From the NCBI GenBank assembly GCA_019188255.1, contig JAETXT010000006.1, forward strand, positions 3,348,001-3,412,000: a DNA stretch of 64,000 nt, read 5' to 3'. Both the position numbers and the translations under genes were made by a program. Numbering within the stretch: position 1 is the stretch's first letter; each line of letters begins with the position of its first letter. Positions 21,589-33,734 of the stretch are shown in pieces. This stretch comes from Verticillium longisporum. Its lineage: Eukaryota; Ascomycota; Sordariomycetes; Glomerellales; Plectosphaerellaceae. The notes below the pieces were generated by a model that was not told the DNA's origin, did no database searches, and worked only from the letters and a program-made list of their open reading frames with translations.

Positions 21589-23318
21589 ATGTCCGGCAAG
21601 CTTGACCAGTCTCTTGACGAGATCCTCACCACGCGCCGCCGCTCCAACGGCCCTCGCCGCCGCTCTCAGCGCCAGGCCACCACCACTGGCCGTCCCACCG
21701 TTGCCGCACCTGTCGGCGGCGTTCAGAAGAACCCCAGGAACGCGCGCGCCCCGGCCAACAAGCCCACTCCGGCCAAGGCCGCTCCTCACACTGGTGACAG
21801 CAAGATCATCGTGAACAACCTTGTACGTTCCGCCACATCTAACCTCTACCGAACCCGACTGACACCCTGCAGCCCAAGGACGTGAACGAGCAGCAAATCA
21901 AGGTATGTTGCCGCTGAGGCTACCTTAGTATTCGGACACAGTTCGACATGTTTTCCCTCGCTCGCACACCCTCCGAAAGCGTTTCAGCGATGCGTGTTGC
22001 TTCGGCTAGAGACGCCAAAAGCTGTTCCCTGGCCCCAAGCAAAATGCCGCAAGTCTCCTCTGCCGCGCACCACGAAACTTCAGCCGTGTCGTGCCGCTAA
22101 GAGTTGAGCACGTCCCTGTCACGCCATGAATATCAGTTGCGTCCCGGTAGCCTGGTCAGCACCGTTGCAGCCTGATAAGCGATGACAAACCAAGGGATGT
22201 AGGCTGTTTGAGAGGACGCGAGTAACCCACGAGCGTGGCCTGCGAAACCTACCCGATCGAACGCTTGCTTAATCAAATCTGGCTTCACATGTTGGCATGC
22301 AGCGAGCACAGCAGTTAGCAACAGTGAGCAACAGTGAGCAGAACAATGTGGCACGAGAGAGTCCATTCCCAGTGGTCTGAGGGAAGCAATGATGGAAGCT
22401 CGGTAGCTCCATTATTGGTTGCGAACGGTGCGCTTTCCATAGAGCATACATTTCAGTGGCGGCACGATACTCATCTTGGAACGAACATGTCGGCGGCTCC
22501 GAGGGTACTGTCAAAACTTGCGTCTTTCACGCGGCGCTGGCATTCTGTGGGCTTGAACGGACGATCCATGGCTCAAAACGGCTGCTCACTGCTCTGCTCG
22601 CTGGACAAACTCGTGTGATCGACGATCTCGGCTCGACGGATTATTGCGACGGAACGCATACGATTATTTACGCACTTTGTTCGGAATACTGACATCGGAC
22701 TCCAGGAGTACTTTGCGCAATCGGTCGGTTCCATCAAGAAGGTTGAAATCTCTTACGGACCCAACTCGGTCAGCCGTGGCATCGCCAACGTCTCCTTCAG
22801 CAAGCCCGATGGCGCTAGCAAGGCCTTCAACAAGCTCAACGGTCTGTTGGTTGATGGCCGCCCCATCAAGGTAAGCAAGCTCGATAATCTCTCCACAGTA
22901 TGTCTGCTAACGCAATGGTCAGATTGAGATTGTCGTAGGCGCCTCCCAGGCGGCTAACGTCATCCCCCCCACCAAGACGCTCGCCGAGCGCACCTCGTAA
23001 GTGGACGAGCTATTACTTGCTATGCTAAACACGTCTGACAATTTTCACAGCCAGCCTAAGTCGCAGGGCAAGGCTCAGCCCAAGTCCGCCGCTTCCAACA
23101 AGCACAACGCCGCGAAGACCGCCGGTGCTGCCGGCCGGGGCAAGAAGCCCCGTCAGGGCCGCACTGCTAGGCCTGCGAAGAAGACGGCTGAGGAGCTTGA
23201 CTCCGAGATGGCTGACTACTTCGAGGCTGCTCCTGCTGGCGCTACTGATGCTGCCTCTGGCGCTGCCGTCCCCGCTGCGGCTGCCGCTGGTGACGCCGCC
23301 ATGGATGAGATCATGTAG
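21589..23318 (+). CDS. YRA1: Yra1/ALYREF-type mRNA export adaptor
   Basis: RNA-binding adaptor of the TREX complex that recruits the Mex67 export receptor to mRNA. Exons: 21589-21822, 21873-21902, 22706-22870, 22923-22996 and 23051-23318; 256 aa. The N-terminus carries the conserved UAP56-binding motif (KLDQSLDEIL) and an Arg-rich region (RRRSNGPRRRSQRQ). A single RRM runs from KIIVNNLPKDVNEQQIK (RNP2) across the introns to SRGIANVSF (RNP1) and PIKIEIVVGA. The C-terminal Lys/Arg/Ala-rich part ends with a second Sub2-binding-type motif, TAEELDSEMADYF. The third intron is 803 nt, more than ten times the others (52-55 nt), and interrupts the RRM. This recalls yeast YRA1, whose long intron mediates autoregulation. 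Confidence 0.95.
21903..22705 (+). other. unusually long intron inside the Yra1 RRM
   Basis: Donor GTATGT at 21903; branch-like ACTGACAT about 18 nt before the acceptor CTCCAG ending at 22705. At 803 nt it is far longer than any other intron in the window (about 50-115 nt). It holds a direct repeat of GCAACAGTGA near 22316-22335 and stops in all frames, so unspliced RNA would not yield the full protein. Confidence 0.85.
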
Positions 23319-24251
23319 TGGCGCCGCATCGATGCAAATTCTTCATACGGTCCGGACTCTCCATCAGATTGACAACAAGAATGACGGGAGGGCAGTTTTT
23401 GGGCACGGTCTATTGTTTTTCTTCCTTGGGTTGGTACAAGTAGAGCTGCGGCAGGGAAGGTTATGCCTGGTAGCTCGGACAGGGGCGAGGTACCCGACTG
23501 AAACGGATGGCTTTCACACTTCGTTTCGATTACACTTTCAGACATGAACAGTAGCAGCGCATGATTGTATTATACCAACAAACACCAAACTAAAGACGAG
23601 GGGAGAGCGCTACAGAGTAGTCTGGTAATATGAGCAATGATTTGGCTCGCATGGATGGCGATAGTGCGGCGTGCATGTCTTGAGGGGTCTGCTCAAAGAA
23701 TATGAGTGATCAGCTACTTGTCTGCGACTGAACCTGAATGCCAGTCTGTGGCTTGTGTTCCTATGTCTAGTCAGCCACCCAGGTAGATATGCTCCTGACA
23801 TCTGATTCCTATCCCGTACCCCAGTAAAGTACCAACATCTTTCTGACATGAATGTACGGCATCCATATGGCCAAACGTGGATTCCGACTGGTGAGGGCAA
23901 ACTTTAAATACCCACCAGGGTGCTAGTTACTCCCAACTGCTGCTGCGTGTGTCAGGAAAAAGGAACATTGAACAACGCCCATTCATCACGATTTACAGAA
24001 GACAATCATTCAGCGTCCTGGCAGGTGAACTATTTGTTTTTAAAAAAATCATTTCTTTTGCTTTCATCAAGTCGACATTAAGAGGTGCTCGAGCGTCTAC
24101 CGCGACCCTGCTCTCATATTTCGTGTCTGCATGGATGGGTATGATCGAAGGGGGATGGAGTTCTGTAAGAGAGACCATGGGGAGGTAGGGCGTCGGCCAA
24201 GGGGAGAGAACACAAGTTGAGGTAGATCGGGCGTCGGCCGGAGAAGGCTGC
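23319..24251. other. intergenic between convergent genes
   Basis: 3' regions of the Yra1-like gene (+) and p23 (-). Nothing coding is supported. A run of As/Ts at 24038-24062 (TTTTTAAAAAAATC) is the only low-complexity feature. Confidence 0.55.
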
Positions 24252-25114
24252 TTATTTCGCGGGCTCCTTGGCGGCGGCGGCGTCAGTGGTGGCGGCAGCA
24301 GCAGCGGCGGGCTTGCTGGCGGCCTCGTCGCCCTCGAGGGCGGGCATGTCGTCCTCTTCATCGTCACCCTCGTCATCGTCGTCGCCGTCAAAGTCGGCAC
24401 CGCCCAGACCACCAGCGCCGAGCTTGGAGAAGTCGATGCCGCCGAAGTCGCCGCCGCCCATGCCGGGCATACCACCCATGCCGGGCATACCGCCCATGCC
24501 CTCCATGCCGCCCATACCGGGCATGCCACCTGTGGGAGGGAAAATTGAGTCAGCAATCATTGGTCGTGGATGTGAAGAAATTTCCTTGCCCAAAGTGTCT
24601 GGTGAGGATGAACTCGTCACTTACCCATGCCGCCAAACTGGGAGAAGTCCTCCTCGGGAGCCTCCTCCTGCTCGTCCTCGTCGACCCACTTGTCAAAGTT
24701 GGTCTTGAGGAAGTGGACCTTCTTGGACTCCTTGAGCAGGCGGGGCCAGTACTCCTCCTTGAGCTCCTTCTTCTGGAGCTTCAGCTCAATGTTCTTGCCC
24801 GTGTGGTTGACCTTGCTCTCCTCCGTGTCAATCTCGCCGTACAGCTCGAGGTCGAGGTGGAAGTCCTTCTTCAGGGTGTCGGAGTGGCCGTCAAAGGTCA
24901 GGCCCGTGGGCTTGAGGTCGAGCTTGAGGCTGGAGGCGGGGACGTCAGGGACGGTGATGGTCAGGTAGACGAAGTTCTTGGTGGCGTCGGAGGCGCTGGA
25001 GCGCTGGGCCCAGAGGACTGGAGGCCAATGTTAGTTCCGTCTTGGTCGTGGCCGCCACGCAGGCCAAGCTGGTGTTGAGAACATACCCTCGGGAGTTGCC
25101 TTGGTAGCAGACAT
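24252..25114 (-). CDS. SBA1: p23/Sba1 Hsp90 co-chaperone
   Basis: Hsp90 co-chaperone of the p23 family that binds the ATP-closed Hsp90 dimer and slows ATP hydrolysis. Exons: 25114-25087, 25017-24625 and 24529-24252; 232 aa. The CS domain begins at residue 10 with VLWAQRSSASDATKNFVYLT and contains the p23 signature WPRLLKESKKVHFLKTNFDKW (split here: WPRLLKE, then KVHFLKTNFDKW). A Gly/Met-rich tail follows, with repeats of GGMPGM, then an acidic stretch (DDDDEGDDEEDD) and an Ala/Lys-rich end. The Gly/Met repeats are longer than in yeast Sba1. The divergent upstream region 25115-25250 has a GGT repeat. Confidence 0.94.
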
Positions 25115-25221
25115 GGTGTGTGTGTGTTGTTGTTCGAATGGTCAAAGTGGGATGCTGTGAAAGAGGGGTACCAAAAGCTAGTGGTAAGGACTTGGCTTTC
25201 TGTCAGAAGAGTGTCGCGAGT

Positions 25222-25243
25222 AGTGGTGGTGGTGGTGGTGGTG
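25222..25243. repeat. GGT trinucleotide repeat
   Basis: Six consecutive GGT units in the p23 upstream region, about 110 nt from the start codon. Confidence 0.85.
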
Positions 25244-25840
25244 TTGAGGGATGGGTAAGTGAAAGCAGTGGCTTACCGGTCAAGCTGCTCGAGTTGTTGA
25301 AAAGGCTGTGGCCAGGTGATGGTAGTGCTTTTGCGATGACGGGCGATTGGAGGGCAGCACGGTCGGGAAGCTTCCATAGAAGGTCCGAGAAAGTGAAAGA
25401 TTTGGCTAGGCGTGGGGATTGTGGGCCCCGGCAAGGCTGCCGCCTCAGCCCCGCCGATAGAGGGGTACCTGCGGCCGTACTGCCAGTGCTGGCAACGGCA
25501 AGTACCGCTCTACTGTTGGGGCTGGGTGCATGGGCTGGGGGGTGACGTTTGACTTTGACTCGCTGGAGCTCCAGTGGTCCCTTGCCTCTGTGATATGTAG
25601 CGAGGCAGGGTTCAGCCAGGCATGCTGAACTGTCAATGCCATTCTGAAATCCAAGGCACTCGCTGCTGCGACTTCTGAACCGTGCTGCTTATTCCTTTTC
25701 GCTCCATCTGGCTCTACCCGTGACCTTCATTCTCGCGTGGCTGCAAGACCCCTCTGTGGGCGATCGATCTAATTGGTAGAACAACGCGGGAAGGAAGCCC
25801 AGCCCCTCCCCCCTCGCTCCCTTCCCAACCACACACGTCG

Positions 25841-25919
25841 ATACCTAGGTACCTGGCAATAATGTACCTACCCATGCGACCTACCTAGGTACCTAGGTAG
25901 GTAGGCACCTCCTACCCAG
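25841..25919. repeat. CCTAGG/GGTACC motif cluster
   Basis: Several copies of TACCTAGGTACC in both orientations within 80 nt, including ACCTAGGTACCTAGGTAGG. Longest member of the intergenic motif family in this window. Confidence 0.75.
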
Positions 25920-26401
25920 GCTGCCAGGTTGGCGTTGACCTATGCCGCCACCCACATTGATATCTTTTGGCTCTTATTGCGAGATGACATCGGATGTCTT
26001 GCGCCTTCACCTCATGCACTAGATGAATTCTCGTCGACGTCTGTTTGTTGTCACAAGGCCATGCTACAGATCCAGGGCCTTCTCAGTTCTGGACAAGCAC
26101 GACAGCGGGACAGCGGAGCAACGTAAGTGGGTTACAAGTCAACCTTCACTTTCAAGGTTGAGCGCCGTCTGCCTAAGTGATGATACCATCGCCTTGGATG
26201 CGCCACTCCATGTTACCAGGTTGGTCATCAATAAGCACAAAGAGCTTCTGACAACTGAGCAGAGGAGGAAAAATATATCCAAGATACGAAATGGGTGGAA
26301 GGCCGTAGGTCCCATGCCATGAAAGTACTTTCAGTCTCAGTACAACATGCGACGTAATCCATCTCAAGATACCCTGTATCAGCAGCTGGCCAGGGCACCA
26401 A

Positions 26402-29400
26402 TTAATCAGTGCCCTCCGTCGGATCCCAACTAGTCGAGCATGCGCGCTTGAGATCGTCAGCATAACGCAGCTGGTCGATGAATCGCTTTCCGTTCTTGTC
26501 CTCGTTGTTCTTGCATTCGCAGAAGCTTTGAGATCATGTCAGTGACTGCTCCTCTGCAATTCTTGGCAAGGAAGGGGGAGAGGGGAGGGGACCAGGCTTA
26601 CAGGGTGCCGTCGTGAGGACCTTCGCCAGGGTCGTTGATACGCGTCAGGAAGTATTCCACCCCGCTGTTCCAATCTTCCGCCTCATCGACCAAACCAACA
26701 GGTATGGAAAAGGTTCCTGGGAGGTCAGGTTTCAGGTCCCTCCAGGTATCCCAGTCGGGTTTGGTCAGGATCTCATCGAGCACGACGGAACCCGTGTAGT
26801 TGAAACCAAACATGTTGTGCGTCTTCACAGAGCTGGTGATGGCGTCAGAATGCTTCAATCTGAAGGTAAGGCCGTTTCCCTCGGGGAAAATGTTGTATCC
26901 AGGAGCGTCTCGGGTTCTGAACTCCCAGCTACCGAGTAAACGATAAGGTTCGTAGCTGTTGCGCATGGTTAATGTCAAGACCTTCCACGGGGCTGCAGTA
27001 GTTTCAGGGCTAACAAACCTCTGCAAGAAGTAACCACGACCGTCATGGTACGCCTTGAGGTTATCATCAATGTCTGCGGCGCCATCATCGACTGCGTTGT
27101 TGTGTTAAAGCTATTCAGAAACATCGGGTCCACTCGTCAAAGGAGCTGTAACCCAGGGTCTTGAGACTCACACTCCTTCCGTGTCATCTTGTGGCCGACA
27201 ATGAAGACAAGTGAATTCCTCCACGAGTAGTTGAGAATGCTGGCATGGAGGAAGGCAAAGAACCAACTGGCCAACTCGGAAGTTCCGATGCGGGGGACTC
27301 CATCCTTCTCACTCTGGCTGAGAATCGGAATCTTATCGCTGTTGAGCCACGCACCGTTCTTGAACACGTCGTCAAGAATAATTTTGGCTCCATCAGGTCC
27401 CTCATAATGACCCTGCTTCAGAAGGGTGTTATGCATTGTCTCGATAGCGGCGGCGCTGTTGTTGAAGTATCGGAAGCCGACCCTGGGGCATAAGTTAGCA
27501 CATTATCCCGTTTCCTAAGGTCTGCAGGCCCTGTTTTCCGGAGAGGGTCATCCTTCAGCGTACTTTGCAAGATCGGCGGCATAACGAAGAGGTTCGTCCT
27601 TGTTCTCAAGCGCATTCTCGGCAACTCCGCTGACCGTAGAGAACAGCCCGTTCACGATCAACTCGCCCGTGTCGGAACCTGCCATGGCAGTTCCCACACC
27701 CAGGATATGTTCCGTCATCTGCAGAAGCGCCTTGATGCCGACGTCTTCCAGGCTGGGCTCCGGGTAGTATTGCTCGAAGACGCGCTGCATGGCGTTGAAA
27801 TAACCCAGGGTGGAGCTGACAGCCTGGTACATGGCTTTGTAGTAAGAGTGTAAGTTGTCGAGCGACTTCATGATGAGATGAGCTCGACCGCTGCCTTTGC
27901 TCTTGCTATAGCCGCTGCAGTCGTTAGGGAATCCGCAATCGCCGAGGATGGGGCAGGACACGCTGTCGAAGCCCCATTCGCTTGCGAACGCTCGTGGGAC
28001 GCCGTCGTTGGCATTCGAGTCGAACGACAGCCACCCTGGGAGGAAGAAGAGCGCCTTGTTAGCTGGATATGCTCTCTTGGACAGCATGACTGCATGAGGT
28101 GGGGTGAGTTACTCACATGACCAATACGGAGTCGTTTCTGCGTCGTTCCACAGCGGTCTATCGAAGATTCCAACTCCAGAGTCGTGCTCTGTCAAGGGGT
28201 GGCAGTCCGTTAGCATATGTCGGTGACTTGAGAGTCCTCTTGCCATTTGACTCTCTGTGGGGAACATCGAGCACAAACTCACTCTTGATATCTTCGCACG
28301 TCGAGTCGCCATCAATCTCGTCTCCTTCCCCACTACCTACAGGTTCAGGAGCACGCCAGTCGCAAGAATTGATGTACGCATGAACAATACCGCTTCCAAA
28401 GACGACAAGGTAGTCGTCCTTGCCGTCTCCGTTCAAATCGGCGTAACGGACGGGACCCTGGGGGCTGGTGCCCGTTGAAATGGTGCCCATGTTGGCCCAG
28501 TTCCTCGCCCGGCCAATATCTGGGATATTGCCCGTGTTGTTGTAACCCTTGACGGCGCCTCCGACGTACTGGATCAGGTAGTCGGCCTTGCCATCGCCTG
28601 TGATGTCGGCGAAACGGACCTTACTCCCCGGCTCGCCCACGCCGGTAGCTACTGTGGACCTGTAGCCCCAGATTCGGCCGCCGTTCGTTGCCGGGATGTT
28701 CTTCTGGTTGAGCCAGGCATCCACAGCGCCTCCGTCAAAGCGGACAAGATAGTCCGCATAGCCGTCTCCGTTCAAGTCAGCGAAACGGACCTTGCGGCCA
28801 GGCTCACCCACCCCTTCAGAAATGGTTTGGCCTGTCTGCCAGATGCGGTCTTTGCCCTTGTCTGGAAGGTTGCCATTGTTGAGGTAGGCCTTGACACCGC
28901 CCTCTCCATAGACCACGAGGAAATCAGCTCGTTTATCGCCATTGACGTCGGCAAAGTGAATCGTTGCAGAGGACAAATCTTCGTCCAGACCAGGCGCAAT
29001 CTCTCCAATGTCGTCCCAGACGCCGAGTCCCTTGTTGAGCCAGGCTCTTGCGCGGCCCTTGTGGTTGACAGAGACTATGTCGGCCTTGCCATCGCCTGTG
29101 AGGTCGGCGAAGCGCAGACTGGCGCCCTTTGTACCGACGATACCGAGGTTCTTCCACATGCGGATGCTGCCATCATCTGCTACGGCCAAGAAGTCAGACT
29201 GGCCGTCACCGTCCATGTCGGCGAACCTGATCATGCTGCCAGTCACGCCGCTGACGCCGGGCACGATGGTGCCAAGATCCAACCAGTTGCGTTGCTCTCC
29301 GTTGCTGTTGAGGTTTCCTGTATTAAGGAAGGACTTGACGGCGCCGCCGTCATAGACAATAAGGTAGTCTGTAGAAGCCTTTTGTTAGTGATTCGAGGTT

Positions 29401-30854
29401 GCTGTAGAGGGAGACTTGCAGGTCGCAGCATGTCGTGACTTACCAGCCTTGCCATCGCCGTCCAGGTCCTGAACCCGAACGCGATTCTCCGGCACGCCTT
29501 GAGGACCTGGGGCTACAGTCACCGCTGCCTCCCAGTTTCTCTTATTTTGATCCTTGCCGTTGTTTTGCGTGTTCCTTGCCCACTTGACAGCCCCACCAGA
29601 GTATACGACGACATAATCGGCAAAGCCATCGCCGTCCATGTCTTTAAAGTTGACGTTCTCACGAGGTGCCAGCCCGGTAGCCCACTGCGAGTCAAGGGCT
29701 TTGAACACATACTTATCCGTGTTCTTCCACACCTTTGCAGCGCCGTCCGAGTACAGGACAATCAAGTCGGCCCTGCCATCATTGTCGACATCAGCCATGC
29801 GCACCATGTCGCCCGTAATCGTCGACCAGTCGGGGTTGATCTTGCCGATGCTCGTCCACTGGTTGGGCTTGCCACCGTTGATCCAAGCTCTGACGGTCCC
29901 GTCGTCGTCCGCCACGACGTAGTCGGAAATGCCGTCGCCGTTGAGATCAGCCAGTATGACCTTGTTCCGGCGTCCATTCTCAACAGGGCCCCTGATGGTG
30001 CCGACCTCTTCCCAAACGCGGAAGCCATCAAAGACCTGGCCCTTGCTCTCAAAATTGCGTCCACCGCAGCCGGCCGACCCAGCACCAGCGGGCGCATCCT
30101 CCCTGTCAAGTCCCATACCCGTGAGGTCGTCTGCGTTCACTTTGGCCGTGGCCTTGATCCAGCCCCGCTCGTACGCCTGCAGGATGGCATTGGACCACGC
30201 ATCGGCCATCTTGCCGTAGCCCGCATTGTTGGGATGCTTTCTGTCCGACAGGTCGCCGGCTCCGATGGCGATGGGTACAGCGAGCACGTGCTCACCGGCC
30301 TTCTGCTTGGAGGCGATCAAGGTCGTGAGCTGCTTGTTGAAGCGGTCGGTGTTGGCATTCATGCGAGCGTCATTGGCCCAAATGACGGGCGCGACGAGGT
30401 CGTCGGTGTTCGGGGAGCCCAGGTGCAGGTCATCGTTGATGCCTTCGTTGTGGGCGGGCGCTTCGCCGAGGTCGACCTCCTTGTCCATGTTGTTGGTGCC
30501 CGCGTGGACGAGGACGACGTTCGGGCGAGCTTGGATCGAGCGCTGCAGATAGGTCCTGATCTGCCGCAGGTACTCTCCGCTGTGCCCCTCGTGGTCATTG
30601 TCCGCCATGGTGCCGTGCCACATGCTGCCGATCATGTCGACTGAGATCTCCGTGTCGGTCCCTTGCGTTGTGAGCTTTTGCCGCAGGCGGTTACGGTAGC
30701 CGTTGTTGTCGCTCGACCCGCTGCCCTTGGTGATGGAGTCTCCGAGCGGCATGATACGAAGATCCGGCAGAGACTGGCCGGCGACTAGGGAAGCCATGCC
30801 GGCCGCGAGGGCGGTCGCCCAGACGAGGCCATGGCGAAGCCTTGGAGAAGGCAT
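26402..30854 (-). CDS. secreted SGNH hydrolase with FG-GAP repeats and unknown C-terminal domain, 1321 aa
   Basis: Seven exons: 30854-29444, 29368-28283, 28188-28117, 28035-27564, 27482-27172, 27091-26602 and 26525-26402; exon lengths sum to 1322 codons. Residues 1-26 form a signal peptide ending VAGQ. The SGNH/GDSL esterase-type domain shows block I PLGDSITKG (nucleophile Ser40), a VLVHAGTNNMD block, and DRKHPNNAGYGKMADAW carrying the catalytic Asp/His. Ten FG-GAP/VCBS-type repeats with Ca-binding cores then run through exons 1 and 2 (DLNGDGISDY, DVDNDGRADL, DMDGDGFADY, DITGDGKADY and so on). The last about 480 residues are a distinct domain with Cys motifs (CPILGDCGFPNDC) and a helical middle; I cannot assign it. 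Several introns have GCTAAC branch sites. Likely an extracellular carbohydrate/ester-active enzyme; the substrate is unknown. Confidence 0.88.
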
Positions 30855-30953
30855 GGTGCTCTAGGATAAGGGGTAAAGGAAATGGCTACTGTTGGCCGAG
30901 ATGCCAAGTCTAAGCCAGCATTGATTCACCTTCAGACGAGCAGCGAAACGGCC

Positions 30954-30960
30954 TTATATA
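30954..30960 (-). promoter_or_regulatory. TATA box of the SGNH/FG-GAP gene
   Basis: TATATAA on the minus strand about 100 nt upstream of the start codon at 30854, the usual spacing for a regulated secreted-enzyme gene. Confidence 0.6.
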
Positions 30961-33734
30961 CTGTCCCCTACTCTGGGTCCGACGCCGAGCCCGCCGCGGC
31001 ACATGTCCATCTTCTGGACATGGGCATTTCCGCAGTCAGCCCCGCGACGTGGGCCATGGCCGTTCCATCTCGAGCTAGTCATTCCGAAGGATCGCAAGAG
31101 CGACGGGTCGTGACAATGAAAATAGAACACAAAATGAAGACCAGCGTGCTGCGCGACTGAAAGTGCCTCATGCAGGGGCACTGAACGACCGCGATTCTCC
31201 CGTCCAGCCCCTAGCCAGACAAGGCTGCTCTTCTTCCTAGCATGTCGCGGGTAGTGCGGGTGATTGGCCGCTTAGCAGCCTTCCGGGGCGCGGTAGTTTG
31301 GGCAGAACCCGTGGGTTAAGATTAAGAAGTGCCCCTGTCCCGGACGACCTGGCGGGGATGGTGATCCCTCCGAAGCTTGATTTCCCCATGTCGATTACCG
31401 AGGCTTGTGATGCTCCAGAATGCAGAATACACAATTGCATGAGTTCTTTGCTAGAAGACCACTTCTTCGAAGGAAGAAGGCACCTTGCAACCCATCGGGA
31501 CCAGCTATAATGTCGCGAACTTATTCACGTTCTGCTTTGTTTCTGAGTAATGCCATTGCTGAATGTACACTATGGGCAGGGTACAGGCTTGAATGTTGTT
31601 ACCGCTTCTGGGAGTAGTATCCGCCCCCAACTTTTCGGACAACAATGCTGAATTAGATGCCGCTAAGTCGGCCAAGGATCTAGAAAATCAAACGTGGATA
31701 TGACACAGCCTGGTTGACAGGTGCCGTCAGGGCCCAACCGCAAAATGAGCCTTGAAGGAGTGCATCGCCCGGTCTCAATGAGGGAAGTGATCGACGATAG
31801 TATCCACCCACCGAGGTCTTGCATCCATTCTCCTGCGGTCTGTTGGTTGCGACGCTTCCGTGTGTATATCGGCAGCTGCCTATGCTGTTTCGGTCCTTGA
31901 TGCGGTGGCAGAATCTCATGATTGGCATGGCTTAGGTCCAGCCCACATGTCCAGGCGTGACTTGAGGAGCATCGGTGTAGCTGATATTCGACACTGGGGG
32001 AAGGCTTGTGACAAAGCTGTTTGCTGTGTTTTCTGGGATTCATCTGGAGTATCTGCTGTGCCATGATGAACCTCAAGATTCGTCGAGGTAGGTTCTCCGT
32101 CTCGTCGAAGAATAATCCAATCCAGATGACTGGATCCCACCCAGACGGGTTAGCGGAGGTCCCGTATTGCACCAGTGTTGCATTTTTGAGCTGTCTTGTC
32201 ACTCTGTCGAAAGGTTCAAGTAAAGAGAAAAGCGAATAGATGAGCGCGAATCATTATAGTCTGAAGAACGGTGATTATCCGGCCGCGCAGCGTTTCTTCA
32301 TTGCTCCCAACATCCGTCATGCGATGGATCAGACCGTGCATACGTGAGAGGGTTGTTGTTGGTAAGGCTGAAAGTGCTTCCGCAACGTTTGCAGAACTGA
32401 TGATTCGGGAGCATAGTCCCAGGGCATATCTTGCGTAAAGCTTCCAGGCCTTAGATTCTAGAATCTCCCCTCAAAACCTCGAAACCCAGGGCATCCCAAT
32501 CGTCCAGGTTCACCGCCTCCTGAGATCACCTCCACGGACCACCAGAACTATAGGGTCTCAAATCAGGTGGTTACGGTTATTCCAAGCAAGCAAACCCCTG
32601 CTCGAAGCTTCTGACCGTCGCTGCAAATCTTTATGAGCAGAATCCAGAGCATGGGATACGCCAAGATGCAACTGGAATGGAAAAAACAAGGTTGGGTGTA
32701 AGAAATGTCTCTGAAAAAACACCTCACTTCTTCATCTTTCTCTTTCAAGCTATATATATCGTTTTATCGATCCCGCATCCTATAAAATGATCCACAGCAC
32801 TAAAAGCGTCACCGATAAAGAGCCCAGCCAGGTCACTATTCTCCAGACAACATCGCTTCGACATGAGAGGAGTGCCATCTGCCCAGCTATTCTTATTGCA
32901 CTATATAGGTAGTGTCTGCAGCCCACAGAAAAGTCTGATGCCTGGATCGGTGTTCCACGAGCCCCAACGTCCATCGCCACATTGGCCACATATATTCATC
33001 AGATTCGAAGAAGCTGTTGCAGCCCCAGAACATAACCGATATCGCAGGAAAGGTATCTATCCAACCAAACCACCAAAGCCCTGCTCGCTGGCTAGTCACG
33101 CATCATGACACACGAATCACGCCGCCCAGGCCAAGAGGAAGGCACCAGCACCTTGATGGCCACGGAGTTTCATCGTAGGGCAGCTTCGCCTAAATAGCCC
33201 TAGCACCAAGTCCTCCTGGGAAGAAACAATAGGGGAGGTGCCGCTAGGATGCCATCGAGGCAAAACAGACCGGCTGCAAGCACGGTACTTCGAGTCTTCT
33301 TCTCCCGAATTCGGCGCCGGCGCCGTGCCCCACCCTGCCGCCCACACCGGCCGGCGGGCTGCGGGGTCTGCGGGGTCGGGCGGGTTAAGGTCAAGTTGGC
33401 CGATCTCCACCGACACGTTCCTCACCTTCCTTATTCTGCCTGGCGTGACTGTATCGCGACTTGTCGAGGGACCAAGATGACGACACGAGTTTCTTGGTAT
33501 TGGGCATCGCAACGAGAAGAAATGCATGTTGCTTATCAGCACTGTCGGGTTGCAACGGACAACGGGGCCAAGGGATCGGCGGCACCTTTGGAGGCGGTGC
33601 TCAGCGAGGAGCTGTTCATCATATTTAAATAACGACTTGGGCCCTCGAGATGGGGAGGTTGCGGAGCTCGAGAGTTGCCATCTTTCTCGAACCTACGCTG
33701 GAGGTAGAGTCTACTCAATTCAAAGTCCCTCAGT
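30961..33734. other. intergenic, about 2.8 kb, no gene seen
   Basis: Divergent region between two secreted-enzyme genes. AT content is higher around 32560-32790. Short open frames (for example 31663-32202 -, 33117-33542 -) have no domains, splice structure or coding-like composition. It is probably regulatory sequence. Confidence 0.5.
33621..33630 (+). promoter_or_regulatory. TATA-like element of the M14 peptidase gene
   Basis: ATATTTAAAT lies about 105 nt upstream of the start codon at 33735. Confidence 0.45.

Larger units (their letters stand above)
25115..26401. other. intergenic with motif cluster
   Basis: Promoter side of p23 and 3' side of the SGNH gene. It contains a GGT microsatellite (25222-25243) and the densest CCTAGG/GGTACC cluster of the window (25841-25919). 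The open frame at 25120-25545 (+) is low-complexity. Confidence 0.5.

Noticed and set aside
29499..30644. 381-codon plus-strand open frame
   Set aside because: Antisense to the SGNH/FG-GAP gene, whose motifs and splice sites are clear on the minus strand.
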